From: Acidobacteriaceae bacterium | GTDB lineage: Bacteria; Acidobacteriota; Terriglobia; Terriglobales; Acidobacteriaceae | DNA length: 37,697 bases | Assembly (NCBI GenBank): GCA_013361705.1 | Contig: JABFXN010000083.1 | Coordinates: 1-37,697 of the forward strand | Direction of reading: 5' to 3' | Shown here: piece by piece, positions 24,449 to 33,014 of the stretch | Numbering within the stretch: the stretch's first letter is position 1 | Layout of the letters: each line of letters starts with the position of its first letter | The notes under the pieces: model-generated | Databases searched by the model: none | What the model was told of the DNA's origin: nothing | Seen by the model: only the letters and a program-made list of their open reading frames with translations | Made by a program: the position numbers and the translations under genes

Positions 24449-24563
24449 AAGGATTTTCCCTGTTGCTGGGTATCCCATGAGGGCGCGTGCAGCGGCGTTT
24501 TCATTGAGGAAACGCCCATAGATGCAGAAGCCCTACACTACACCTGCAGGAAAAATGCTTTAG
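24445..24563 (-). repeat. Family 1 palindromic intergenic repeat, copy 4 (inverted, between mreB and mreC)
   Basis: This copy is in the opposite orientation to copies 1-3. It opens CTAGAAGGATTTTCCCTG, overlapping the mreB TAG stop, continues TTGCTGGGTATCCC, and ends GCAGGAAAAATGCTTTAG. The internal hairpin is GGCGTTTTC (24494-24502) with GGAAACGCC (24508-24516), with one G-T wobble. Being palindromic, it can form the same fold in either orientation. It occupies most of the gap within an otherwise tight operon. Confidence 0.85.
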
Positions 24564-24605
24564 TCGAGCTCAAGAGGACGGCCCCTCGGGCTGGGATCTC
24601 ACGTC

Positions 24606-25706
24606 ATGGATGGATTCTTTGCCAGGTATAGAAATGCTCTCGTACTGATTGCCGTGCTGGTGGTGTTCACCATCGGTCTGGCAGTGCAGGTGCGGCGGCC
24701 AGACTATGGCTCGCGTGAGGATGGGAAGCACGTCCGTGTCTTCCGGTACTGGGCCGTGGCCCTGGTCTCTCCCTTCGAGCGTGTGTTCCGTGCGACCGGC
24801 CAGGGCATTCGTGGGATCTGGCACAACTACATCGACTTGCGGGATGTCCGCCGGCAAAACGAGCAATTAAAGAACGATCTAAACCGCATGCGGTTGTACC
24901 AGGCCGCCATGGCGGAGGATGCACGCCAGGGGCAGCGGCTGCAGGCATTACTCGAATTCAAGCAGCAGTACATCGCGAAGACCGTTGCGGCGCAGGTGAT
25001 CGGCACCAGCGGAAGCGAACAGTCGCGCGTGCTGTATATCGACAAGGGCATCGCAGACGGGCTGAAGCCGGATATGGCGGTAATTACGCCGGATGGAATT
25101 GTGGGCAAACTGCGTGACGTCTTTCAGCACTCGGCGCAGGTTCTGCTGATCAGCGATACAACCTCCGGCGCCGGTGTCGTGCTGGAGACCACACGAATCC
25201 GCGGCGTGCTTCGCGGTACGACCGATGGACGGCTCCGTATTCTGGATGTGCTGCCCGACAGCCGCATCAAGCCTGGTGAACCCGTGCTGACCAGCGGCGG
25301 CGACCAGGTCTTCCCCCGTGGCCTGAAGGCGGGCGTGGTGGAAAGCATTGGCCAGGATCGCAACTATGCACTGGTGACGGTGAAGCCCACGGCGAATCTC
25401 GCGCGGCTTGAAGAAGTCCTGGTCGTCATGGAGAAGGGTGCGGTCGCTCCGGAGCAGGTAGCTGCCACCGAGAATGAGCCGGAGACCGGAGCGCGCGGAG
25501 AGCATCTACCCCAGTTGAAGCCCGAGACTCCCGAAGAAGCGGCAAAGAATGCGAAGGAAGCTCCTCTGCCGCGGCCCACGCCGGCTGTCCGCCAGGACAC
25601 GTACAGTCCCGGTGCTACGCCGTCGGCAGCAACGCTGACCCCGGGTGCGCGTCATGACAATGCTGCCGCCGCTCCGTCTACAGAAGCAGGCGGTGATCAG
25701 CACTAA
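24606..25706 (+). CDS. mreC: Rod shape-determining protein MreC
   Basis: MreC is a bitopic inner-membrane protein whose periplasmic domain activates the PBP2-RodA peptidoglycan synthase. The 366-residue product has one N-terminal membrane helix (ALVLIAVLVVFTIGLAV, residues about 11-27), a coiled coil at about 75-120 (RRQNEQLKNDLNRMRLYQAA) and the beta-rich MreC core (VIGTSGSEQSRVLYIDKG, MAVITPDGIVGKL, DTTSGAGVVLE, VLTSGGDQVFPRGLKAGVV). A low-complexity Pro/Ala/Glu-rich tail of about 80 residues follows, longer than in most MreC proteins, and is probably disordered. The TAA stop overlaps the mreD ATG by one base (TAATG), indicating translational coupling. No clear ribosome site precedes ATG 24606. 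Confidence 0.94.
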   Translation: MDGFFARYRNALVLIAVLVVFTIGLAVQVRRPDYGSREDGKHVRVFRYWAVALVSPFERVFRATGQGIRGIWHNYIDLRDVRRQNEQLKNDLNRMRLYQAAMAEDARQGQRLQALLEFKQQYIAKTVAAQVIGTSGSEQSRVLYIDKGIADGLKPDMAVITPDGIVGKLRDVFQHSAQVLLISDTTSGAGVVLETTRIRGVLRGTTDGRLRILDVLPDSRIKPGEPVLTSGGDQVFPRGLKAGVVESIGQDRNYALVTVKPTANLARLEEVLVVMEKGAVAPEQVAATENEPETGARGEHLPQLKPETPEEAAKNAKEAPLPRPTPAVRQDTYSPGATPSAATLTPGARHDNAAAAPSTEAGGDQH

Positions 25707-26236
25707 TGACCGCCCTGGGTAGGATGTACAGCTCCCGACGGGAGATGGATGAGCACGTCTTCCATCCTGCGATCAGCCTTCTGGTGCCGCTGGTTGCCGT
25801 GTTTGCCGGGGCGTATCTGCCGAAGCTGGCGCCGTGGTTGATGATTCTGGACCTCCCGCTGGTGGTAGTGATCTTTTTCTCGGTAGCGCGCCGTAGCCCG
25901 ATCTCGGGCGTGATGACGGGGGCTCTGGTTGGCGTGTTGCAGGACCTGCTGCTGAACCAGCCGATCGGCATCAACGGCATGGTTAAGGCTGTTGTGGGAT
26001 ATGTGGCGGCGTCGATCAGCCTGCGGGTGGATGTGGATGCGCTGGCAACGCGCGTCGTGATGAACTTCAGCTTCTGCCTCTTGCAGAGCCTGATGTTGCT
26101 GGGCATCTATCAGTGGCTATTACGGGACGCGAATGTGCAGACGCGCTGGCTGCATGAGTTGTTGCGTGCCGGAGTGAATACGGTAGTGGCGATCCCGCTG
26201 TTTTTCCTTCTGGACTACGCGAAACAGCGCGCATAG
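25706..26236 (+). CDS. mreD: Rod shape-determining protein MreD
   Basis: This 176-residue inner-membrane protein is almost entirely hydrophobic, with five or six segments, for example ISLLVPLVAVFAGAYL, LMILDLPLVVVIFFSV, GVMTGALVGVLQDLLL and NTVVAIPLFFLLDYA. The sequence GALVGVLQDLLLNQPIGING fits the MreD family, and so do its size and position directly after mreC. MreD is part of the elongasome membrane complex; its exact activity is unknown. The start codon shares a base with the mreC stop. The family is poorly conserved, so the call rests on topology and context as much as on sequence. Confidence 0.9.
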   Translation: MTALGRMYSSRREMDEHVFHPAISLLVPLVAVFAGAYLPKLAPWLMILDLPLVVVIFFSVARRSPISGVMTGALVGVLQDLLLNQPIGINGMVKAVVGYVAASISLRVDVDALATRVVMNFSFCLLQSLMLLGIYQWLLRDANVQTRWLHELLRAGVNTVVAIPLFFLLDYAKQRA

Positions 26237-26267
26237 TAGGAAGAGATAGAGATCTGGAGCGGAAGCG

Positions 26268-28175
26268 ATGATAGAGGACGAGAAGCTAACAGCCCGCGAG
26301 GAGAAGGTCTCCCCGCTGAAGCTGAACTCGGTGCAGTATGTCGTTGCCCTGCTTCTGGTGGTGCTGCTCGCCGGGTTGTGGCGGCTGCAGGTCGTTAGTG
26401 CGGACAACTACCGCGTCCTGGCCGAGCAAAACCGCGTCCGCAAGGTTCCCATCATGGCGCCGCGGGGCAAGATCTTCGATCGCGAAGGCCGCCTGCTGGT
26501 GGACAACTATGCCTCCATCTCCTGCTACCTGCTGCGTGAACCAGCCCGCGACTGGGACGCCGACCTGCCCATGATCGCCCAGGGCCTGCACATGACTGTC
26601 GACCAGATCCAATATGTGCTGCGCCGTTATCAGTTTGCTCCGAAGTACCAGCCGATCCCGCTTAAGCAGGATCTCTCGCCAGATGAGGTCGCGTTTATTG
26701 AGGCGCACCGGAATGAGCTGCCGGAACTGGAGACTCTGGACGAGCAGCGCCGCCTCTATCCAAATGGAGGCTTTGCCGCGCACCTGATCGGGTATGTGGG
26801 TGAGATCAGCGAGAACGACCTGAACAAGGAAAAGTACGCCTTCTATCAGGCCGGCGACGTAGTCGGGAAGTCCGGTGTGGAAGCGACTTACGACGCGGTG
26901 CTGCGCGGCAGGGATGGATCGCGAGATGTGGTGGTCGACAGCCGTGGCCGCGAGGTTGGTCAGCTCGGCCAGGAGGATCCTGTCCCCGGCAAGGATCTCA
27001 GGCTGAGCATCGACCTGGACCTGCAGATGACGGCAGAGAAGGCGATGGAAGGCAAGACTGGAGCCATGGTCGCCATGGATCCTCATACGGGCGAGATTCT
27101 CGCCATGGTCTCCCGCCCCACTTATGATCCGAATCAGTTTGCAGTACGGCTGACGAAGGACTACTGGAACAAGATCCTGAACGATCCCGACCACCCGATG
27201 ATGAATAAGACCATCCAGGCGCAGCTCGCGCCGGGGTCTACGTTCAAGATCATCATGTCCTATGCCGGTCTTGAGGAGGGAGTCGCCCAGGATATGCATG
27301 TGAACTGTGCCGGCGGTGGAACCTTCTTCGGCCACTTCTTTGCCTGCGATAAGCATCACGGTGGTGTCGATATTCAGCACGCGATCCCGTGGAGCTGCGA
27401 TACCTTCTACTACACGCTGGCCGAGCGGCTGCAGATCGATACGATTGCGAAGTATGCCACCTCGGTCGGCATCAGCCAGAAGACGGGCATCGACCTTCCG
27501 GATGAGGCGACAGGCACCATGCCATCGACGGCATGGAAGCTGAAGAACTTTCACGACAAGTGGTATGCCGGTGAGGTGATCTCAGTTGGCATCGGGCAGG
27601 GAGCCGTGCAGGCGTCGCCGATTCAGCTTGCGCGGGCGTTGAGCGGCATTGCCTCAGGCGGAGCTCTCAAGCGCCCACACGTCATCCTGGACGGCCAGGT
27701 TCCACAGGAGTATCAGCAGGCGATTCTGGATACCTATCCCGGCAGCGGCAATAAGCAGATCAGTCTCAAGCCGGAGAACTGGCAGATCATCACTGACGCC
27801 ATGGCGGAGACCACCGTGACCGGAACCGCCGCCGCCGTACATCTTCAGGGGATCGACTTTGCAGGAAAAACCGGCACCGCGCAGGTTGTAAACCACAGTG
27901 CTGGAGCCACCAGCCTGGGTACCGGCAATGCGCGCGCGAATGCATGGTTTGTCGGCATGGCACCGCGTCGCAACCCTGATATCGTGGTGGCCGTTCTGGT
28001 GGAGCATGGCGGCTGGGGTGCCGAAGCTGCCGCTCCGCTTGGTGCGCGGGTTGTCAACGCCTTTGTCGAAAAGCAGCGGAAGAAGGCTGGAAACCTGATC
28101 AAGGTGGCCGAGACTCCGAAACCGGCCACCCCGCTGGAGACTGCCGCGAAGAAAGAAGAGTCTGTTACGAACTAG
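26268..28175 (+). CDS. mrdA: Penicillin-binding protein 2 (elongasome transpeptidase)
   Basis: PBP2 cross-links peptidoglycan during cell elongation together with RodA. The 635-residue protein has one N-terminal membrane helix (VQYVVALLLVVLLAGLW), a pedestal domain (IMAPRGKIFDREGRLLVDN; HLIGYVGEI) and a transpeptidase domain. Catalytic motifs are complete: Ser324 and Lys327 in PGSTFKI, Ser376-Cys-Asp (SCD, the SXN/D motif) and Lys534 in GKTGTAQ. The sequence GAMVAMDPHTGEILAMVSRP is typical of class B enzymes. It follows mreD by 31 bp and precedes rodA. The length is standard. The C-terminal Lys/Glu/Ala-rich tail is short and probably disordered. Confidence 0.96.
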   Translation: MIEDEKLTAREEKVSPLKLNSVQYVVALLLVVLLAGLWRLQVVSADNYRVLAEQNRVRKVPIMAPRGKIFDREGRLLVDNYASISCYLLREPARDWDADLPMIAQGLHMTVDQIQYVLRRYQFAPKYQPIPLKQDLSPDEVAFIEAHRNELPELETLDEQRRLYPNGGFAAHLIGYVGEISENDLNKEKYAFYQAGDVVGKSGVEATYDAVLRGRDGSRDVVVDSRGREVGQLGQEDPVPGKDLRLSIDLDLQMTAEKAMEGKTGAMVAMDPHTGEILAMVSRPTYDPNQFAVRLTKDYWNKILNDPDHPMMNKTIQAQLAPGSTFKIIMSYAGLEEGVAQDMHVNCAGGGTFFGHFFACDKHHGGVDIQHAIPWSCDTFYYTLAERLQIDTIAKYATSVGISQKTGIDLPDEATGTMPSTAWKLKNFHDKWYAGEVISVGIGQGAVQASPIQLARALSGIASGGALKRPHVILDGQVPQEYQQAILDTYPGSGNKQISLKPENWQIITDAMAETTVTGTAAAVHLQGIDFAGKTGTAQVVNHSAGATSLGTGNARANAWFVGMAPRRNPDIVVAVLVEHGGWGAEAAAPLGARVVNAFVEKQRKKAGNLIKVAETPKPATPLETAAKKEESVTN

Positions 28176-28237
28176 TGTGGAGGCTGTTCATTGCCTTCAT
28201 GCTGTCAGATACCCGTTACACTGAAATTGCCTGATCC

Positions 28238-29338
28238 ATGCGCCGTTTTTCTTCGTTCCGTGACTTTGACTGGGTTCTGCTCGGCTTCGTGTTGCTGCTG
28301 AGCGTGATCTCAGTCTTTGAGATCTATTCGGCGACGCTGCACACAAAATTCCATGGCTTTGAGAAGAAGCAGCTCGAGTACCTCGCCGTGGGCCTGGTGC
28401 TGATGTTTATCGTCTCGCTGATCGACTACCACCAGTTGCTGGAGATTGTTCCCTGGGCCTATGGCGCCAGTATTCTTGCGCTTATCGGTGTGGCGGCTGT
28501 GGGCACCAGAGTGCTGGGGGCGAAGCGATGGATCAAGTTCCCCGGCGGCATTCACTTTCAGCCGAGCGAATGGATCAAACTGGTGCTGGTTGTGGCCGTG
28601 GCGCGGTATTTCTGGAGCCTTGGCGGGCGAGATCTGACGTGGAAGGACATCGGCAAGGCCTTCCTCCTGGTGGGCATTCCCATGCTGATGGTGCTGAAGC
28701 AGCCTGATCTGGGAACGGCCCTCACTTACTCGCCGATCCTGATCTGCGGTCTGTTCCTGGGCGGCATCCGGTTCAAGCAGGCGGCCATCCTTATCCTCGG
28801 ATTTCTGCTGCTGGTCGGTGGTGTGTGGAGGACCGGAAAACTGCTGAAGCCCTACCAGAAAGCCCGCCTGACCAACTTCATCAATCCGGACAACGATCCG
28901 AAAGGCTCCGGCTACCAGATCCGCCAGTCTCTGATCGCTGTCGGATCGGGAGGCGTCTGGGGCAAAGGCGCGACGAAGGGGACGCAGACGCAGGGGGACT
29001 TCCTCCCTATTCCCTATACCGACTTCATCTTTGCCGCCTTTTGCGAAGAACATGGGTTTGTGGGCGCCCTGGGAGTACTGCTGCTCTACTTCCTGATCCT
29101 GATGCGCCTGATCCAGAACGCCCAGACGGCTCCGGATCCACCAGGTACGTTCATCGTGATGGGTATCGTGGCGATCATCATCTTCCAGATGGCGGTCAAT
29201 ATCGGCATGGTGATCGGATTCATGCCGGTGACGGGAATTCCGCTGCCGCTGATGAGCTATGGCGGATCGTCGGTGCTATTCACCTTCATGGCGCTGGGGA
29301 TCGTGATGAACGTGCGAATGCGGCGGTTTGTGAACTGA
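28238..29338 (+). CDS. rodA: Peptidoglycan glycosyltransferase RodA
   Basis: RodA is the SEDS-family polymerase that extends glycan strands from lipid II in partnership with PBP2. The 366-residue protein has about ten membrane segments and the family signatures LGAKRWIKFPGGIHFQPSEW (residues about 93-112), LKQPDLGTALTYSPIL with the conserved catalytic Asp, SGYQIRQSLIAVGSGGVWGKG, FIFAAFCEEHGFVG and MPVTGIPLPLMSYGGSSVLF near the C-terminus. The length is typical. It follows mrdA with a 62-bp gap, the usual pairing. No terminator is visible after it; the RNase E/G leader begins within about 60 bp. Confidence 0.96.
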   Translation: MRRFSSFRDFDWVLLGFVLLLSVISVFEIYSATLHTKFHGFEKKQLEYLAVGLVLMFIVSLIDYHQLLEIVPWAYGASILALIGVAAVGTRVLGAKRWIKFPGGIHFQPSEWIKLVLVVAVARYFWSLGGRDLTWKDIGKAFLLVGIPMLMVLKQPDLGTALTYSPILICGLFLGGIRFKQAAILILGFLLLVGGVWRTGKLLKPYQKARLTNFINPDNDPKGSGYQIRQSLIAVGSGGVWGKGATKGTQTQGDFLPIPYTDFIFAAFCEEHGFVGALGVLLLYFLILMRLIQNAQTAPDPPGTFIVMGIVAIIIFQMAVNIGMVIGFMPVTGIPLPLMSYGGSSVLFTFMALGIVMNVRMRRFVN

Positions 29339-29389
29339 AATCGCTGCAAGGTTAAAGGCCGGTTTAGACGCGGCACTCTGGATAGTGCA

Positions 29390-29770
29390 TACTATGGGCA
29401 GGACCTGCCCGAGGTGAGACCTCCGGCAGACGGCCTACAGTCGTCCTAGCGGCGCTACGTGAGCGCGGGCGACGAACCAAAGATTTTTATGTGATTCCGG
29501 CCAGGCGAAGACCATTCCGCCCGCTGGACAGGATTGAAGAAGAAGCGATGAACGTACACGGACCGCGAACGGCCGCACCTCCAAACGAGGCAGCACAGGT
29601 CACAAAATCCGTCTGCGTTTTCCCGGTTGTAATTCCCTCAATGTCAGTTTCAACACACTTCGGGGTGCCCCCAGGATGGGGCGCGCACGGGGCGAGGGTG
29701 TAGCACGGGTTTTTCTCCTTTTCTGTTCGGCAGGTAATTGATTCGCCTGGTCTTAGAAGAAAGAGACCAG
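29390..29770 (+). ncRNA. Long structured leader upstream of RNase E/G
   Basis: The 436-bp gap 29339-29774 has no convincing gene but contains consecutive hairpins. They are GGGCA/TGCCC (29396-29410), GAGGT/ACCTC (29411-29423) and a two-level stem with TCGTC (29441-29445)/GACGA (29471-29475) outside GCGCT/AGCGC (29452-29466). Further on are a GC hairpin near 29665-29685 and a T-rich run at 29709-29724. The last hairpin, CTGGTCT (29747-29753) with AGACCAG (29764-29770), leaves the purine-rich TAGAAGAAAG in its loop, 4 nt before the ATG. TACTAT at 29390-29395 could be a -10 box. E. coli rne autoregulates through cleavage of a structured leader; a similar role here is inference. I do not recognise a named RNA family. 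Confidence 0.4.
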
Positions 29771-29774
29771 ATAT

Positions 29775-32700
29775 ATGTCGAAAGAAATTTTTATCTCCTC
29801 AACGCCGCATGAAACGCGGCTGGCCATCGTGGAAAACGAGGCGCTTTCGGAGATCTACTACGAGCGCGAGAACGAATACACTCTCGCCGGCTCCATCTAC
29901 AAAGGCAAAGTGACCCGCGTTTTACCCGGTATGCAGTCGGCCTTTGTCGACATCGGGCTTGAGCGCGATGCCTTCCTCTACATCACCGATTTTCTGGAAG
30001 AGACTCCGGATTCAGAGGAGTTTGACACAGAAGGCAGCGCTACGCCCGTTGAGAATGGCGCCGGTTCCGGAGACCAAAGGGAGCGCGGAGGCCGCCGTCG
30101 TGGCCGTGGACGCCGTGGGCGCGACCGCGGAGAGCGCGGTGGTGAACAGCAGGGCGGGCAGGAGGCTGTTCCAACCGGTGAGACCCTGGTACTTGAGGGT
30201 GGTTTCGGCGAGGAAGAGACCGTTGAGTTTACCGGGTCCGCAGACCGGGGAGAGGGCGAGGAGCGTCCGGCCGAGGATCAGGGCGAAGGTGGCAGCCGCC
30301 GCTGGCGTGGACGTCGTGGCCGCCGCCGTGGCCGTGGCCGTCGTGAAGAGTCGCAGACACTCAGTGGAGAGCCACGCTCTGAGCACGAGTCCGATCCGGT
30401 AGAGTTTGAGCCCGAAGCGCATCCGGCAGCGCAGCCCGAGCCCACAGCCGAAGTAGCCGCCGATCTGGAAGCTCCGTTTATCCTTCCCGGCGAATCGCTC
30501 TCGAAGTATCGCCGCGGGGGGGAACCAGCCGCTGCCGCAGTCGAGGAGAAGTCCGCGTCGGCTGCCCCTGTACTCTCGGGTGTAGCGAAGCCCGCAACGC
30601 TGGTGGAGGTGATCGACACGACCGGCTGGGATGGTGGATTTGCGCTTCCTGGGGAGTCGTTGAGCCGCCGCCGTAGTGCCCCGCAGGCCAGTGCCCCGCA
30701 GGCCGCTGCTCCCGTTGTACCGGTTCCCTCGGTCGTTGAAGAGGTCCCGGTGGTTGCCGAGCAGCCTGCCGAGGTTCTGGGGACGTCGACGGATTTGGAG
30801 TTCGCTCCCGCCGCCGCCGCAGAGGCTCAGGAAGTGGCCCAGGCCAGCCCGGTTGAGGAAGCTGCAGCAGTGGATCAGAAGCCTGAGGAGCCGGTAACGC
30901 CTGCGGAGTATGAGCCCACCGAGGGTTCCGTGTCGTTTCGTGTGGATCCCGGCCAGAGCGAATTTCGTCAGAAGGCGGAGCCGGAGTTTGAAGAAGAGGT
31001 GATGGTTGAGGAGGCTGCGGCGGAGGAGAATTCCGCGGTTGAGCATGCCTTTACCACGCTGCAGCCGACCGGCGAGATGATCTCCGAAGTGGAGACGCCG
31101 GAGGTTCCATCCTCTCCTATCGAGCATGAGGCTGCCGTGCAGTCGGTGACTCTGGCGGAAGCCGAGCATCCGGTAACACCGGTGGAAGCAGCTACGGTCG
31201 AGTCGTCTGTCGTCGAGGCACTGCATGAGGGCGAGTTCGAGGAAGAACTGATCGACGAAGACGAGTACGAGTTCGAGCCTCTGGCAATGCATACGGCCGA
31301 CGAGGAATATCTCGAGGACGACCTGGAAGAGGAGACGCTGGAAGGCGCCGCGGATCTGGGGACGATGCTCCGCGATATGTCCATCGACGAAGCAACACAG
31401 ACTGAGGAAGAAGAAGGGGAAGAGGAGCAGGATGAGCCTCTGATAGAAGGCGAGTTCGAAGAGACGTCTGAGGATGAGGGTTCCCCGGAGGAAGAGACAG
31501 AAGAGGTAGTGGCTGAAGGTGAAGCACAGCCTCGCCGTGAGCGTGGAGGACGGCGCGACCGTCGTGGACGCCCCGGACGAGACCGTGACCGTGGCCGGGA
31601 TCGTGGGCGCGGCGGGCGTGGCCCAAGCCGGGCGTCGATGCAGACCACCAACCTGCCTGCGATCAGCGACCTGCTGAAGCCGGGACAGGAGATCCTGGTG
31701 CAGATTGCCAAGGAGCCGATTGCGAAGAAGGGTGCGCGCATCACCTCACACATCGCTCTTCCCGGCCGCTTCCTGGTCTTTATGCCCACGGTCAACCATG
31801 TGGGTGTTTCCCGCAAGATCTCGAGTGACGATGAGCGCCGCCGCCTCAAGCAGGTACTACTGAGCGAAAAGGCCGAGGCGACCGGCGGGTTTATCGTGCG
31901 TACGGCTGCGGACGGCGCCAGTGAGCAGGAGCTGCGTAGCGATCTCCGCTTCCTTATCAACCTCTGGAACGACATCAAGGGACGGTCGGATTCTTCGAAG
32001 TCGCCTGCACTGATCTATCACGACCTGAACCTGGTAGAGCGCATTTTGCGTGACCAGGTGACGGATAACTTCTCCCATATCTGGGTTGATAACGAGACCG
32101 AGTACGAGCGTGTGTTGCGCTTCCTGCAGCGCTTCGAGCCTTCGCTGATTCGCCGGGTGAAGCTCTACAGCAAGGAGACCCCGCTGTTTGAGCAGTTCGG
32201 TATCTCGGAGGAGATCAACAAGGCGCTGCGTTCGAAGGTATGGCTGAAGTCCGGCGGATCGATCGTGATCAACCAGACCGAGGCTTTGGTGGCCATCGAT
32301 ATCAACACCGGCAAGTACGTTGGTAAGACGGCCCGCCTGGAAGACACCATCGTGAAGACGAACCTCGATGCGATTCCGGAGATCGTGCGGCAGATCCGCC
32401 TGCGCGATCTTGGCGGCATCATCGTGATCGACTTTATCGACATGGATGAGCGTAAGAACCGGCAGAAGGTGCTGACCGCGCTCGAAGAGGAGTTGAAGAA
32501 CGATCGTGCTCCTTCCAAGGTGCTACAGTTCAATGATTTTGGCCTGGTGGCAATCACCCGTAAGCGTGTGAAGCAGTCGCTGGAGCGCACTCTGAGCACG
32601 CAGTGCTCCATCTGCACCGGCACGGGCATGGTGAAGTCACCGGTCACGGTCGCGAACGAGATCTACATCGAGATGCGCAAGATGTATCGCCATATCGAGA

Positions 32701-32855
32701 AGGGCGACATCATGTTGCGTGTGCATCCGGAGGTCGTCAAGCAGTTGAAGAGCAATAATGCAAGCTGGCTGCATGAGATGGAAGAGCTGACGGGCAAGAC
32801 CATCCTGGTGAAGAGCGATCCGAGCCTTCATCCGGAACAGTTCGACATCCACTAG
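29775..32855 (+). CDS. rng: Ribonuclease E/G with a large low-complexity insertion in the S1 domain
   Basis: This single-strand endoribonuclease for rRNA processing and mRNA decay has 1026 residues; RNase G is about 490 and E. coli RNase E about 1060 with its disordered part at the C-terminus. Here the S1 domain begins at about 35 (AGSIYKGKVTRVLPGMQSAF, FLYITDFLEE) and is cut at residue 72 by about 550 residues of acidic low-complexity sequence. This insert holds three Arg/Gly-rich patches (near 101-122, 174-193, 586-621). The S1 domain resumes at about 627 (LPAISDLLKPGQEILVQIAK). The catalytic core follows: VRTAADG, VAIDINTGKYVGK and GGIIVIDFIDMDERKN (the two metal-binding Asp), then the zinc-link CSICTGTG. 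The protein ends soon after the small domain, with no C-terminal scaffold. The first four Arg-rich blocks suggest RNA or ribosome contact. The gene is last in the mre/rod cluster. Confidence 0.95.
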   Translation: MSKEIFISSTPHETRLAIVENEALSEIYYERENEYTLAGSIYKGKVTRVLPGMQSAFVDIGLERDAFLYITDFLEETPDSEEFDTEGSATPVENGAGSGDQRERGGRRRGRGRRGRDRGERGGEQQGGQEAVPTGETLVLEGGFGEEETVEFTGSADRGEGEERPAEDQGEGGSRRWRGRRGRRRGRGRREESQTLSGEPRSEHESDPVEFEPEAHPAAQPEPTAEVAADLEAPFILPGESLSKYRRGGEPAAAAVEEKSASAAPVLSGVAKPATLVEVIDTTGWDGGFALPGESLSRRRSAPQASAPQAAAPVVPVPSVVEEVPVVAEQPAEVLGTSTDLEFAPAAAAEAQEVAQASPVEEAAAVDQKPEEPVTPAEYEPTEGSVSFRVDPGQSEFRQKAEPEFEEEVMVEEAAAEENSAVEHAFTTLQPTGEMISEVETPEVPSSPIEHEAAVQSVTLAEAEHPVTPVEAATVESSVVEALHEGEFEEELIDEDEYEFEPLAMHTADEEYLEDDLEEETLEGAADLGTMLRDMSIDEATQTEEEEGEEEQDEPLIEGEFEETSEDEGSPEEETEEVVAEGEAQPRRERGGRRDRRGRPGRDRDRGRDRGRGGRGPSRASMQTTNLPAISDLLKPGQEILVQIAKEPIAKKGARITSHIALPGRFLVFMPTVNHVGVSRKISSDDERRRLKQVLLSEKAEATGGFIVRTAADGASEQELRSDLRFLINLWNDIKGRSDSSKSPALIYHDLNLVERILRDQVTDNFSHIWVDNETEYERVLRFLQRFEPSLIRRVKLYSKETPLFEQFGISEEINKALRSKVWLKSGGSIVINQTEALVAIDINTGKYVGKTARLEDTIVKTNLDAIPEIVRQIRLRDLGGIIVIDFIDMDERKNRQKVLTALEEELKNDRAPSKVLQFNDFGLVAITRKRVKQSLERTLSTQCSICTGTGMVKSPVTVANEIYIEMRKMYRHIEKGDIMLRVHPEVVKQLKSNNASWLHEMEELTGKTILVKSDPSLHPEQFDIH

Positions 32856-32868
32856 TCATTAGGAAGAA

Positions 32869-32905
32869 GCGGGTCCTGTGTTAATGACACAGGGCCCGCT
32901 TTCCT
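32869..32905 (+). terminator. Intrinsic terminator after rng
   Basis: A 13-bp stem (32869-32881 with 32887-32899, one G-T pair) with loop TAATG is followed by TTTCCTTT. It lies 13 bp past the rng stop and closes the mreB-rng cluster. Confidence 0.88.
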
Positions 32906-33014
32906 TTGCAACGAATCCATTTGTCGTCAAAGAGCGTCCTACACAACAACCGGGAAAAACCGGTGTCTGAACAGGCTGAGGGCGGTACCCCCGTCCTTTT
33001 TGAACAAGGAGCGT

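Noticed and set aside
29548-29703. Possible 51-codon upstream open frame in the RNase E/G leader (ATG after AAGAAGAAG)
   Set aside because: The peptide has no recognisable features and crosses predicted RNA hairpins; it cannot be supported without conservation, though a regulatory upstream frame is not excluded.
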